From Candidatus Poseidoniales archaeon (GTDB taxonomy: Archaea > Thermoplasmatota > Poseidoniia > Poseidoniales > Thalassarchaeaceae): DNA of 64,000 nt. The stretch is from positions 1-64,000 of the forward strand of contig JAPOFX010000005.1 in the NCBI GenBank assembly GCA_028283505.1, in the 5' to 3' direction. The notes beneath the pieces were generated by a model. It saw only the letters and a program-made list of their open reading frames with translations. It had not been told where the DNA came from and searched no databases. Shown in pieces: positions 9,414 through 18,038 of this stretch. Numbering within the stretch: the first letter of the stretch is position 1; each line of letters opens with the position of its first letter. The position numbers were made by a program, and so were the translations under genes.

Positions 9414-9436
9414 CTCTCGTGAGAGCCCCATTGGGG
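9414..9436. promoter_or_regulatory. Two adjacent dyads in a divergent intergenic region
   Basis: CTCTC-GT-GAGAG is followed immediately by CCCC-ATT-GGGG, between the divergent leuS and MBL-hydrolase genes. They could be operators or RNA hairpins in a 5' leader. The sequence alone does not tell which. Confidence 0.3.
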
Positions 9437-9488
9437 ATATTCTTGCCATACGCCTCCTAGAGGACGGGCGATTTTGAACCCTGCCCCC

Positions 9489-10247
9489 ATGGACACTTCC
9501 ACCATAGCTATTGGATATGACTGGTTGCGGAAGGATATGCTGGAAGAGGGCGAGTTCGACAAGACTGTATCGGAGAATGGGATTGAAGTCTGGGTCACTC
9601 AAATGGGGGACTATATGAATATGAATACTGCATTTATAGACAGAGAAAATGAGGTAGTTGCCATTATCGACCCTTTCGATTCCTTGAGATGGGTCGAGGA
9701 GCTCGAACGTGAGGGTCTAACTCCAACTCACCTCCTGTATACCCACACTCACAGAGATCATGTTGTCGGCTACTCTTCAATGATCGAGCTGAATCCTGAA
9801 GTGGAGGTTTGGGGACATGAAGACGCAAGAGTCCCCGAGCTCGTTAACCATGTTGTCTTCGAAAGGGTTGACTTCACTAGGACTTGGAAAAATTCACCTA
9901 ATTCTTCTGTTGAATGGGGTGTTGGATCAATTTCACTGATTGTTACACATTCTCCAGGACATGCCCCTGGGCATGTTACTATCCACGGACATGGAGTCTA
10001 TCACGCTGGTGATCTTTTATTCACCAATGGCATGGGAAGGGTGGATTTACCCGGTAGCAATCCTAGGGACCAGTGGAGTAGTATTCGCCATGCAAGGAGA
10101 ATTCTCGAAAGTCTGCCAAAGGACTGGAGGCTGATACCGGGTCACAGGTACAATTGGATTGATGGGACTACACCTGATTGGGTGAGTGTGGGAGATGCTT
10201 TGTCGTACAACTATGCTCTGAATGACCCATCATTGGACAGATTGTAG
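9489..10247 (+). CDS. MBL-fold metallo-hydrolase
   Basis: Metallo-beta-lactamase fold with the metal motif THTHRDHVVG (HxHxDH type) near residue 90, a further histidine in SPGHAPGHV, the bridging aspartate in YHAGDLLF, and a late histidine in LIPGHRY. The layout resembles glyoxalase II and persulfide dioxygenase-like proteins, but the substrate cannot be read from the sequence. The ATG at 9489 is preferred over an upstream TTG at 9474; no strong ribosome-binding site is seen. It is transcribed away from leuS and converges on aceE. Confidence 0.85.
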   Translation: MDTSTIAIGYDWLRKDMLEEGEFDKTVSENGIEVWVTQMGDYMNMNTAFIDRENEVVAIIDPFDSLRWVEELEREGLTPTHLLYTHTHRDHVVGYSSMIELNPEVEVWGHEDARVPELVNHVVFERVDFTRTWKNSPNSSVEWGVGSISLIVTHSPGHAPGHVTIHGHGVYHAGDLLFTNGMGRVDLPGSNPRDQWSSIRHARRILESLPKDWRLIPGHRYNWIDGTTPDWVSVGDALSYNYALNDPSLDRL

Positions 10248-10259
10248 CATAAAATTTCC

Positions 10260-10364
10260 TTACTTTCTCCTGAGTCTGGAGATTACAGATCCTAATGTGG
10301 CTAAAATTATCTTGTTTCTCCAAATCCATGTAGCTAATTTTACAGCTCTTCTGAATCTACCCAT
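10260..10364 (-). CDS. Possible 34-residue basic membrane-type peptide
   Basis: A short frame begins with ATG two bases after the aceE stop codon and encodes 34 residues starting MGRFRRAVKLATWIWRNK and ending SRLRRK. The middle is hydrophobic (about 14 residues) and both ends are arginine/lysine-rich, like a small membrane-associated peptide. Its position would allow translation by reinitiation after aceE. It has no recognised family and could be a chance frame, because it fits between two convergent genes. Confidence 0.25.
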   Translation of the reverse strand: MGRFRRAVKLATWIWRNKIILATLGSVISRLRRK

Positions 10365-10366
10365 CA

Positions 10367-13027
10367 CTAGGCCGCCTTATCTTCCCTTATCCTACTGATT
10401 CCCATTTTTTCTGATTGTTCTTTCACCGTTCCTTCTTTCAACGTTCCCTCTCTTTCAAGAGTCGATAGCGCTGCTAGAACTATGCTCTTTGTATCAATCT
10501 CGAAGAATCTTCTGAGTTCCTCCCTTGTATCGGACCTTCCGAAACCGTCGGTTCCGAGTACAGTAAATCTACCCCCAACCCATCTCTGAATCATTTCTGG
10601 AACAGCCACAATGTAGTCAGATACAGCAATTGTTGGTGTGTCATCTCCAAAGCAATCAGAGACATAAGCAGATTTTTGCAATTGGGGGTTGAGTCTGTTT
10701 TGACGCTCGGACTCCATGCCCTCTCTTCTTAGCTCACCGTAAGATGTCACCGACCAAACTTCCGATGAGATCTCAAACTCAGATTCCAGGAAGGATGCCG
10801 CCTCTCGGGCATATTGAAGTATCGGGCCAGAACCTAAAATTCTCACATGTCCAAAATCTGATTTTTTGGATTCCTGAAGTTTGTAAGCACCTTTGACTAT
10901 CCCCTCATCACATCCGTCTGGTTTGGCGGGTTGTTGTTGGTTCTCATTGTACAACATGAGATAGTGAATAACGTCCTTATTCATGACCCACATCTCTTCA
11001 ATCCCATGTCTAATTATGGTAGCTAGCTCGTATGCATAGGCTGGATCCCATGCTCGACAGCTTGGCACAGTTGATGCGAATAGAAGACTGTGGCCGTCTT
11101 GATGCTGAAGTCCTTCACCATTGAGGGTAGTTCTTCCAGCTGTTGCACCCATCAAGAATCCTCTAGATCTTGAGTCAGCTGCCGCCCATACTTGGTCTGC
11201 TGTTCTCTGGAATCCAAACATGGAATAGAATATGTAGAACGGGAGAGTTGGTGATGATGAGTGGGAATAGGACGTAGCTGAAGCTGTCCATGTGGCCATC
11301 GATGTTGCTTCGGCGATACCTTCCTGAATGATTTGTCCTGAGTCTGACTCCTTGTAATTCATGAGCATCTTGTGATCGACAGGAGTGTAATTTTGCCCGA
11401 ACTGTGAGAAAATTCCAAATTCACTGAACAGAGGATCCATGCCGAAAGTTCTTCCTTCATCTGGAATAATCGGAACAACCCTAGGCCCGATTTCTGACTT
11501 CAGGAGTTTTCTCAGTAGTCTCACAAATACCATTGTGGTCGAGACTAGTTGCCCTTCTCTCGTACCCTCATCGAACTCGGAGAAAGTAGTCTTGTCGGGG
11601 ACTTCAATGTCGATAATCGGGGATTTTCTTGATGGTAGATATCCTCCTAGTGCCTCTCTTTTTCTTACCATGTACTCAATTTCCTCCGAGTCATCTCCCG
11701 GGTGGAAAAATGGGCTTTTTTCAAGTGATTCGTCATCTATTGGTAGTTGTAGAGAATCTCGATAGGCCATTAAATCTTCCATCGCCATCTTCTTTTTTTG
11801 ATGGGTCGAGTTTCTTCCCTCGAACGAGTCTATTCCCCATCCTTTGACGGTATGAGACAGTATAACAGCAGGTCCATGAGCAGCTTCCGCAGATTTGTAT
11901 GCTGCGTAGACTTTACGCGGATCATGGCCACCTCTGCGAAGATTTTCTATATCCTCGTCTGACAGTGATTCTCCTAAGCTAGAGAGATTGTCATCACCAG
12001 AGAAGAATTCCTTCCTGAAATCAGAAGGAGATAGGGTGCTCATCCTTTGCCAGTCTCCATCATTTATTCCTTCGATCCGTGACAGTACTACCCCCAGAGA
12101 GTCCTCATTCATTATGCGGTCCCACCCAGAAGACCAGAGTACCTTGATCACGGTCCATCCGGCCCCTCTGTAGAGCCCCTCCAGCTCCTGGATTATCTTG
12201 GAGTTCCCACGCACAGGGCCATCAAGACGCTGGAGATTACAGTTTACGACTACTATCAGATTGTCGAGTTTCTCTCTTCCAGCTATTGCGATAGAGGCTA
12301 TGGATTCCGGCTCATCCATCTCCCCATCTCCCAAGAAAGCGAATACCCTACTCTGAGAGGTATCTGCGAGACCTCTCTGATGCAAATACTTCCAAAACCT
12401 TGCCTGCATTACGGCCCCTAAAGCCCCTAGACCCATTGAGACAGTGGTATATTCCCAAAATTCTGGCATAAGTCTGGGATGAGGGTATGAGGAAAGCCCA
12501 TCTTTGAAGGCCTCCTGCCTGAAATTGAGCATCTGGTCAAGGGTTATTCTACCCTCCAAGAATGCCCTCGAGTAGATTCCCGGACTCACGTGCCCTTGGA
12601 CATATATGGCATCGCCAATTCCATTGTAATCTTTCCCTCTGAAGATATGATTGAATCCTACCTCGTAAAGAGTGGAGCTTGATGCATATGTGGATATATG
12701 CCCTCCTATTCCGTCAATCCTTCTATTGGAGTCCGACACCACAACGGCAGCGTTCCACAGAATTGCATTCTGAATTTTTCTCTCTATATCCAAATCCCCT
12801 GGATAGGGGGGTTGTTGATCGAGAGAGATGGTATTCAGATAGGGGGTTCGAGAAGGGGGCATTATTGGAATCGAAAGGTCATTGGCCTCGATCATCAATT
12901 CATGAAGGAGCAACCTTGCTCTCTCTGCTCCGTGTGAGTCGACTACATTTCTCAGTGACTCAAGCCACTCATCAGTCTCTTCGGGGTCCATATCAGGGAG
13001 CCGTTGTCTCGGTTTTGGACCTGCCAT
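10367..13027 (-). CDS. aceE: Pyruvate dehydrogenase E1, homodimeric (AceE type)
   Basis: At 886 residues this has the length of bacterial AceE. The thiamine-diphosphate site is clear: GDGEMDEPES followed by VVVNCNLQRLDGPVRGN near residue 230, and GHVSPGIYSRAFLEGR upstream matches AceE. It decarboxylates pyruvate and passes the acetyl group to lipoylated E2. No E2 or E3 gene is present in the window. Most archaea use pyruvate:ferredoxin oxidoreductase, so a single-chain E1 suggests transfer from bacteria. The start is well supported by AGGTGA before ATG 13027. Confidence 0.95.
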   Translation of the reverse strand: MAGPKPRQRLPDMDPEETDEWLESLRNVVDSHGAERARLLLHELMIEANDLSIPIMPPSRTPYLNTISLDQQPPYPGDLDIERKIQNAILWNAAVVVSDSNRRIDGIGGHISTYASSSTLYEVGFNHIFRGKDYNGIGDAIYVQGHVSPGIYSRAFLEGRITLDQMLNFRQEAFKDGLSSYPHPRLMPEFWEYTTVSMGLGALGAVMQARFWKYLHQRGLADTSQSRVFAFLGDGEMDEPESIASIAIAGREKLDNLIVVVNCNLQRLDGPVRGNSKIIQELEGLYRGAGWTVIKVLWSSGWDRIMNEDSLGVVLSRIEGINDGDWQRMSTLSPSDFRKEFFSGDDNLSSLGESLSDEDIENLRRGGHDPRKVYAAYKSAEAAHGPAVILSHTVKGWGIDSFEGRNSTHQKKKMAMEDLMAYRDSLQLPIDDESLEKSPFFHPGDDSEEIEYMVRKREALGGYLPSRKSPIIDIEVPDKTTFSEFDEGTREGQLVSTTMVFVRLLRKLLKSEIGPRVVPIIPDEGRTFGMDPLFSEFGIFSQFGQNYTPVDHKMLMNYKESDSGQIIQEGIAEATSMATWTASATSYSHSSSPTLPFYIFYSMFGFQRTADQVWAAADSRSRGFLMGATAGRTTLNGEGLQHQDGHSLLFASTVPSCRAWDPAYAYELATIIRHGIEEMWVMNKDVIHYLMLYNENQQQPAKPDGCDEGIVKGAYKLQESKKSDFGHVRILGSGPILQYAREAASFLESEFEISSEVWSVTSYGELRREGMESERQNRLNPQLQKSAYVSDCFGDDTPTIAVSDYIVAVPEMIQRWVGGRFTVLGTDGFGRSDTREELRRFFEIDTKSIVLAALSTLEREGTLKEGTVKEQSEKMGISRIREDKAA

Positions 13028-13097
13028 ACTGTCACCTGCTCCTACGGGGCAAACTTCCGAGTAGTGATTGTTTATTCAATGTTCGATAGTGTAGTGC

Positions 13098-13691
13098 TCA
13101 TTTAGTCGGACCTTTTGGACCAACAGTTACTACATGGCACTCATGCACGGTTCTCACGCCTGCTACTGTAATTGATGAGTCGCCTTCGATGCATCTCCTT
13201 CCGGACCACTTCCTGACAATCTTTGATACTGTACTCTTGCCGGGTATGTTTAGTGGATCGACCTTGAGCTCGATGTTAACTTCCCCAATTTCTCCCATCC
13301 ACTTCAAGACTGCTTCTATCGACTTACTGGCTATTCCATGATTCTGTTCAGAGCTTCTGACCCAGTATCCCAGATTCCATGTCGCTTGACCTGATCTAGT
13401 TACACGGTCAAAGCCTATGAGGCCTAGAGTCGAGTTATCCCATGGCCTAATCATGACCCAGTGATGTAGCAGTCCGGCTCTTCCCATCCTCTCGGTTTCT
13501 GAGAGAAATTCAGATATTTGTGCAGAAATATTGCCATCCGGGTTGATCCACGGCATCGCTCTATTTACCTCCGGCCATGTCTCCTCGAATGCCTCAATAA
13601 TTTCATGAGTACGTAATCTTGAGGCTGGTCTAAGAACTAGATCTTCGTCCACCCTGATTGAACTAGTTGCCCGCCTCATGGCATTTCGCAC
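13098..13691 (-). CDS. GNAT family N-acetyltransferase (RimJ-like)
   Basis: A 197-residue protein with the layout of the RimJ/RimL branch of GNAT enzymes: LVLRPASRLRTHEIIEAFEE at the start, WVMIRPWDNSTLGLIGFD as a central beta hairpin, the LGYWVRSSEQNHGIASKSIE acetyl-CoA region, and IELKVDPLNIPGKSTVSKI. These acetylate protein N-termini or small amines; the target is unknown. The start is uncertain: GTG 13691 or ATG 13679. It lies 70 bases upstream of aceE on the same strand. Confidence 0.8.
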   Translation of the reverse strand: MRNAMRRATSSIRVDEDLVLRPASRLRTHEIIEAFEETWPEVNRAMPWINPDGNISAQISEFLSETERMGRAGLLHHWVMIRPWDNSTLGLIGFDRVTRSGQATWNLGYWVRSSEQNHGIASKSIEAVLKWMGEIGEVNIELKVDPLNIPGKSTVSKIVRKWSGRRCIEGDSSITVAGVRTVHECHVVTVGPKGPTK

Positions 13692-13724
13692 GAGAGTCTA
13701 TCGAATGATACCTGCGGATTATCC

Positions 13725-14780
13725 TTAAGGCCTCAGTTTGGATTTTGCAGTCAGTACTGATTCGTCCTCTGGATGGGCACGAATGGCCGCTTCCAGTAAT
13801 CTGTCCACAGCTTGGGGCCTTCCCATTCTCTGTAGCAGTGCTCCAATTGGATAGACTAGCTTCGTCCTATCTCCAAGATGTGGTCCAACTTCATCCAATA
13901 TTACGGTGGCTTGAGCGATGTTTTTTGATTTTGCAGCTTCCATGGCAGACTTGACCTTCTGGGCTACATCTCTGCCAGACCATTCTTCCTGTTGCGCCCA
14001 TGGCCAAAAATTCTGGGTTTTTTCCTCAACAACTGGAATTGAGTCGATCACTGATAGATCAGGTGGAGGGGGAATAGGCATCGGGTCCTGATCCTCATCA
14101 ACTACTGGGGGAGCTATTTCGGGTCCCTTGTGGGGAGGTAGGTTAGTTGGGGGCGATGGTAGATTTTCTGACTGTTCAATGTCTTCCGTGGGAGGCTCTG
14201 GCTCATCTCGCTCAACCTCCTCTGTTGATACTTGATCTGGTATTTGCTCAGCTGGTACTGTCTCAACATCATCGGGGGATTCTGAGGTTGGTAATACGAG
14301 ATCAACCTGCTGTACTGTAATCTCTTCCAACATTTCTTCCTCAACATCGGGAACTTCAAACTTAGTAACGAACTCTGGCGCGTCATCAGGAGTCAGCTCA
14401 TACTCTTCTTCCTCTTCTCCGTCTACTATGGGTTTGGGTGTATCAACCGTCATAGCGAAGCTCGGTTTCTGCTTGGTTACCACTGAGTCATCTTTTCCAT
14501 ATTGTTTGACATCGATAGTCACATCGTCCATCGTGAATGTAGTTCTGGACCAGTCCACTACTTCCTCTTCTTTGTCCTCTTCAAAATCAGATAGGAGTTC
14601 ATCGAAAAGTTCAGTGGTCTCCTCTTCTTTGACATTAACAGCTTGTTGATGTGAAGCCAAGGTAAGTTGATAAGAGCATCTTGAACAAACCTCGGATCCT
14701 TCTAGATTCTTCTCTTGGCAAAGGGGGCATTCAATCGTATTTTCTACTGTTTTTCGATTAAATTTGAATCTGTCAAACAC
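13725..14780 (-). CDS. Zinc-ribbon protein with acidic linker and C-terminal helical domain
   Basis: No named family recognised. Residues 18-36 form a zinc ribbon (CPLCQEKNLEGSEVCSRC). About 230 residues of very acidic, proline-rich, low-complexity sequence follow, and the last 75 residues (from WSGRDVAQKVKSAMEAAKSK) look like TPR-type helices. There is no signal peptide or membrane segment, so it is probably cytoplasmic and may be a scaffold (inference). The GTG start at 14780 places the ribbon near the N-terminus. It precedes the acetyltransferase gene by 33 bases on the same strand. Confidence 0.75.
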   Translation of the reverse strand: MFDRFKFNRKTVENTIECPLCQEKNLEGSEVCSRCSYQLTLASHQQAVNVKEEETTELFDELLSDFEEDKEEEVVDWSRTTFTMDDVTIDVKQYGKDDSVVTKQKPSFAMTVDTPKPIVDGEEEEEYELTPDDAPEFVTKFEVPDVEEEMLEEITVQQVDLVLPTSESPDDVETVPAEQIPDQVSTEEVERDEPEPPTEDIEQSENLPSPPTNLPPHKGPEIAPPVVDEDQDPMPIPPPPDLSVIDSIPVVEEKTQNFWPWAQQEEWSGRDVAQKVKSAMEAAKSKNIAQATVILDEVGPHLGDRTKLVYPIGALLQRMGRPQAVDRLLEAAIRAHPEDESVLTAKSKLRP

Positions 14781-14916
14781 CTACGCATCCCCCCTCTAGT
14801 AACTACCTCCACTAAACACATCGTATAATCCTCACGGGGATATGAGTGGAATGACTGTCTCAAGTTAGTGACATTTCTCAGGTAATGGTGATGAGGGGGT
14901 TCTCTTACGGTTATGC

Positions 14917-16845
14917 GTGGATGCAGGTGATGAAGAGCTTCGGGCTCGCTTCAACAGGAGTCAGGATCATCATGAGCTTTATCAAAAGTTGATTCGCTGG
15001 GAGCTTGATGACGAGCTTTCTGCTACGGAAAAAAGACTTAGAGATTGGCCCAAGAAAAGACTAGTTTCTAATGGCTTAGCACTTTTTGATTTGATTGCCA
15101 AACCTGACGGGTGGCTATTCGATCAGAGAATAGTGAAACTAAGAAAAAGGGGTGGATCAGATCTGGGCCAGCATAGGTTTAGGCAGGGAGATATAGTAAT
15201 GTTGAGCAGAGGTGATCCATTGTCCGAAAGGCCAATAGAGGCGATAGTCAGTGATAGGAGAAGGGACTCGATTAGAATTGTACTTAATGAGGCCCCGTCC
15301 GACTTGAGGAAGGACTCCTGGAGAATGGATAGGGGAGCGAACAGAGTTGCATATGATCGGATGAGGGATTCTTTGAACTCAATTTTTCAAGAGGAGGGAG
15401 GCGTCCCTTTGAGAAATTTGATACTTGGTTCGGTACATGATCCTTCAGGGACCGCTTCCTTACCTCCACAACTCGGCAACTCCCGAGGTAGGACCTTCGT
15501 TTTGGACTCATCAATGAATGGGTCTCAGAAGAAAGCCGCCATGGCCGCAGTAGAACAGAGACTTACTCTGATTCAGGGTCCGCCAGGTACTGGTAAGACA
15601 CATACAGCGGTGAGAATAGTCGAGGCATGGTCACAGCAAGATTATGGGACAATCTTAGCGGTCGCCGACTCTAATGTTGCGGTTGATAATTTACTGGAGG
15701 GTTTACTCCAGCTTGGCGTGAGAGCAGTGAGACTTGGCCAGCCAGTAAAGGTTAGGGAGGGCTTGAGAGAAGCAACTATGGATGCTCTGATGGAGAAACA
15801 CCCGCTGAGAAAGGACTTGATTGATCATTTGGAGCTCAATGAAAAGCTTGGTCGAAAAATAAAGGGTATGAGAGGTGGCAAAGAGAAGGGCTTGGCACAT
15901 AGAGACCTGAGCAGGGGATGGAAAGAAGTGAGGAAGATTGAGGGGCAGATGAGAGACGATATATTAGACAGGGCACAGGTACTTTGTTGCACCTGCATAG
16001 GCTCTGGACATGAGATTTTAGATGGCAGGAGGTTTAGTCAGGTGTTAATTGATGAAGCTACTCAAGCTACAGAGCCGTCTACACTAGTTCCGATAGTAAG
16101 AGGCGCGAGACAGGTGGTTCTGGTAGGTGATCATCGACAGCTCTCGCCTACTGTAATTTCAAGAAGGGCCTCGGATGGAGGATTATCAAGAACACTTTTC
16201 GAACGAATCATGGATATGGGGGTGACACCCCATTTGTTAACAAAGCAATACCGAATGCATCCAGCAATTTCTGAATTTCCCAATCAACAATTCTACTCAG
16301 GTAAATTGGAGGACGGGGTTTCTGAATCGGAAAGAACAGCTCCTGCAGGGATTCTTTGGCCTGACTGGGAAAGGCCAGTTGCGTTCTTACCCGTGGAAGG
16401 AGGGGAGATGACAGGGCCCGATGGTGCTTCCAAGGAGAACAGGGTCGAGGCATCTTGGGTAGCGAAGATAGTTGGAGATATAATTGATGCTGGTGAGATT
16501 GAGGAAGATGGAATAGGAATAATTACACCTTATGCGGCACAGGTGAGGGCCATTCGAGATATTCTCCCCGAGACCCTCTCGAGCATTGAGGTAAAGACTG
16601 TTGACGGGTACCAGGGAAGAGAGAAGGAGGTGATTGTTTTCTCCTGTGTCAGATCTAATTCAGAAGGAAGGATTGGTTTCCTATCGGATCCTAGAAGATT
16701 GAATGTTGCACTCACTAGAGCGAAGAGAGGGTTGATAGTAATCGGAGACCCTTCAACACTGAGGGAAGATGAGAATTGGTCGGCTTGGTTGGAGCATGCA
16801 AGAAAACATAACCTTGAGGCGTGGCACATCATCGGAATGGTTTGA
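14917..16845 (+). CDS. Superfamily 1 helicase, Upf1/IGHMBP2-like
   Basis: A 642-residue helicase with all the main SF1B motifs: Walker A QGPPGTGKTHTA near residue 222, motif II VLIDEATQATEP, motif III VLVGDHRQLSP, motif IV LTKQYRMHPAIS, motif V TVDGYQGREKEVIVFSC and motif VI NVALTRAKRGL. Relatives (Upf1, IGHMBP2/SMUBP2, Dna2-like) unwind RNA or DNA 5' to 3'. The N-terminal 200 residues include an OB-like segment (RFRQGDIVMLSRGDPLS). The GTG at 14917 is the first usable start after an in-frame stop. The RDD gene follows after nine bases. Confidence 0.93.
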   Translation: MDAGDEELRARFNRSQDHHELYQKLIRWELDDELSATEKRLRDWPKKRLVSNGLALFDLIAKPDGWLFDQRIVKLRKRGGSDLGQHRFRQGDIVMLSRGDPLSERPIEAIVSDRRRDSIRIVLNEAPSDLRKDSWRMDRGANRVAYDRMRDSLNSIFQEEGGVPLRNLILGSVHDPSGTASLPPQLGNSRGRTFVLDSSMNGSQKKAAMAAVEQRLTLIQGPPGTGKTHTAVRIVEAWSQQDYGTILAVADSNVAVDNLLEGLLQLGVRAVRLGQPVKVREGLREATMDALMEKHPLRKDLIDHLELNEKLGRKIKGMRGGKEKGLAHRDLSRGWKEVRKIEGQMRDDILDRAQVLCCTCIGSGHEILDGRRFSQVLIDEATQATEPSTLVPIVRGARQVVLVGDHRQLSPTVISRRASDGGLSRTLFERIMDMGVTPHLLTKQYRMHPAISEFPNQQFYSGKLEDGVSESERTAPAGILWPDWERPVAFLPVEGGEMTGPDGASKENRVEASWVAKIVGDIIDAGEIEEDGIGIITPYAAQVRAIRDILPETLSSIEVKTVDGYQGREKEVIVFSCVRSNSEGRIGFLSDPRRLNVALTRAKRGLIVIGDPSTLREDENWSAWLEHARKHNLEAWHIIGMV

Positions 16846-16854
16846 GGAAGCGCA

Positions 16855-17430
16855 ATGGTAGATCATGATTCACCGATTTCTCTGTCTCCTGCTGGGGGTT
16901 CCATAGCAAGAGCGATAGTAGCTGAGAAGAATCCCGACCACTGGAACCTTCCTGAGGGAACAATACTTGCTTCTGCCACCAGAAGAGGTACCTCTTTTGC
17001 AATTGATGTGGTGATTGTTTCTACGATTTTGATGCTAGTAACGGATTTTCAATTGATGAACGTTTGGATTCTGGAGACTTGGACAACATCGACTCATCAT
17101 TCGGTCGCCTATAGTTTCGTCTTACTGGCATCTCACTGGCTCTACTGGAGGCTTACTGGAATTAAATTTTCTAGATCCCTCGGACAGAGAGCGATGGGGC
17201 TAGCCGTGGTCGCGGAGGATGGTAGTGAGATGACCAGTGAAATGTGGGACAGAAGGTCCTTCAGAAAGCTCATTCTTCTAATACCAGTCATCAACTTGTA
17301 CGTTGGAGCCTACGAGGTTGCAAGGATCTTTCAGAGGCATACTCACCAAACCAACACTGATCTGAGTGTGGGGTCGATCGTAGCACATGCGTATTCACTG
17401 CCTCCTGCAAACAGACGTCATATAAGGTAG
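16855..17430 (+). CDS. RDD family membrane protein
   Basis: A 191-residue protein with the RDD-type signature: ATRRGTSFAIDVVIVS (Arg and Asp at the start of helix 1), a second and third hydrophobic stretch, then SRSLGQRAMGLAVVAEDG, and a last helix KLILLIPVINLYVG. RDD proteins are small multi-pass membrane proteins of mostly unknown role, some linked to ion transport. It sits between the helicase and the Sua5-like gene with nine and five bases of spacing, so co-transcription is likely. Confidence 0.85.
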   Translation: MVDHDSPISLSPAGGSIARAIVAEKNPDHWNLPEGTILASATRRGTSFAIDVVIVSTILMLVTDFQLMNVWILETWTTSTHHSVAYSFVLLASHWLYWRLTGIKFSRSLGQRAMGLAVVAEDGSEMTSEMWDRRSFRKLILLIPVINLYVGAYEVARIFQRHTHQTNTDLSVGSIVAHAYSLPPANRRHIR

Positions 17431-17435
17431 GTAAT

Positions 17436-18038
17436 ATGGAAGATCCATTGTCAGTCCTCAGGCGAGGAGGTTGTGTGGTATATCCAACCTCCACTCAGCC
17501 TGCACTGGGTTGTATTCCTGAGAGCTCCGCATTGGATCTTCTCTACTCGATAAAAGGTAGGGAGAGAAGTCAGCCGGTTAGCCTAGGAGTAGCGAATCTA
17601 GAACAGGCACGTGAAATTGTGTTTGTTCCAAAAGAAGTGGAGGATTTATTGGATTACTTCCCCAAAGGCTCGATGACAGTGGTCCTAGACTCAAGAAATG
17701 ACCTTGATGAAAGACTCGGGAGGAACAGGGTTGCAATCAGAGTTGTTTCGCATAATGCAGCGGTGAGCCTTATCGAAGATATCGGGCCACTTACAGCTAC
17801 CAGTGCTAATTTGTCAGGTAGAGCCCCCATACTGGACACTGCAATAGCCGCTCAGTCTCTTTCCACTTCGAATATCAGGGTCCCCCATGTTAGTGGTATA
17901 TGTGGGGGCGACACACCCAGTACCTTGATATCTTGGCAATCGTCCACTCGCTCACCCGATGCTACAGGAACCAAGGTGCTCAGAGAGGGATTAGTCAAGA
18001 AGAAGGAGGTTTTTGATTGGTTGAAGAGTCAGATTTGA
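17436..18038 (+). CDS. Sua5/YciO/YrdC-family protein (TsaC-like)
   Basis: A 200-residue YrdC-domain protein. VVYPTSTQPALGCIP, the SIKGRERSQPVSL segment (the KxR..P motif) and LTATSANLSG are the family signatures. TsaC/Sua5 makes threonylcarbamoyl-AMP, the precursor that KEOPS transfers to A37 of tRNA. A KEOPS subunit (Pcc1) is encoded at 42224. It lacks the C-terminal Sua5 domain found in many archaea, so it could be the short TsaC form or a YciO paralogue. The stop overlaps the methionine aminopeptidase frame by about 20 bases. Confidence 0.85.
   Translation: MEDPLSVLRRGGCVVYPTSTQPALGCIPESSALDLLYSIKGRERSQPVSLGVANLEQAREIVFVPKEVEDLLDYFPKGSMTVVLDSRNDLDERLGRNRVAIRVVSHNAAVSLIEDIGPLTATSANLSGRAPILDTAIAAQSLSTSNIRVPHVSGICGGDTPSTLISWQSSTRSPDATGTKVLREGLVKKKEVFDWLKSQI

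Noticed and set aside
9455-9495. tRNA-like T-arm at GATTTTGAACC near the MBL gene start
   Set aside because: The flanking stem does not pair properly on either strand and no acceptor, D or anticodon arms are found; it runs into a coding gene.
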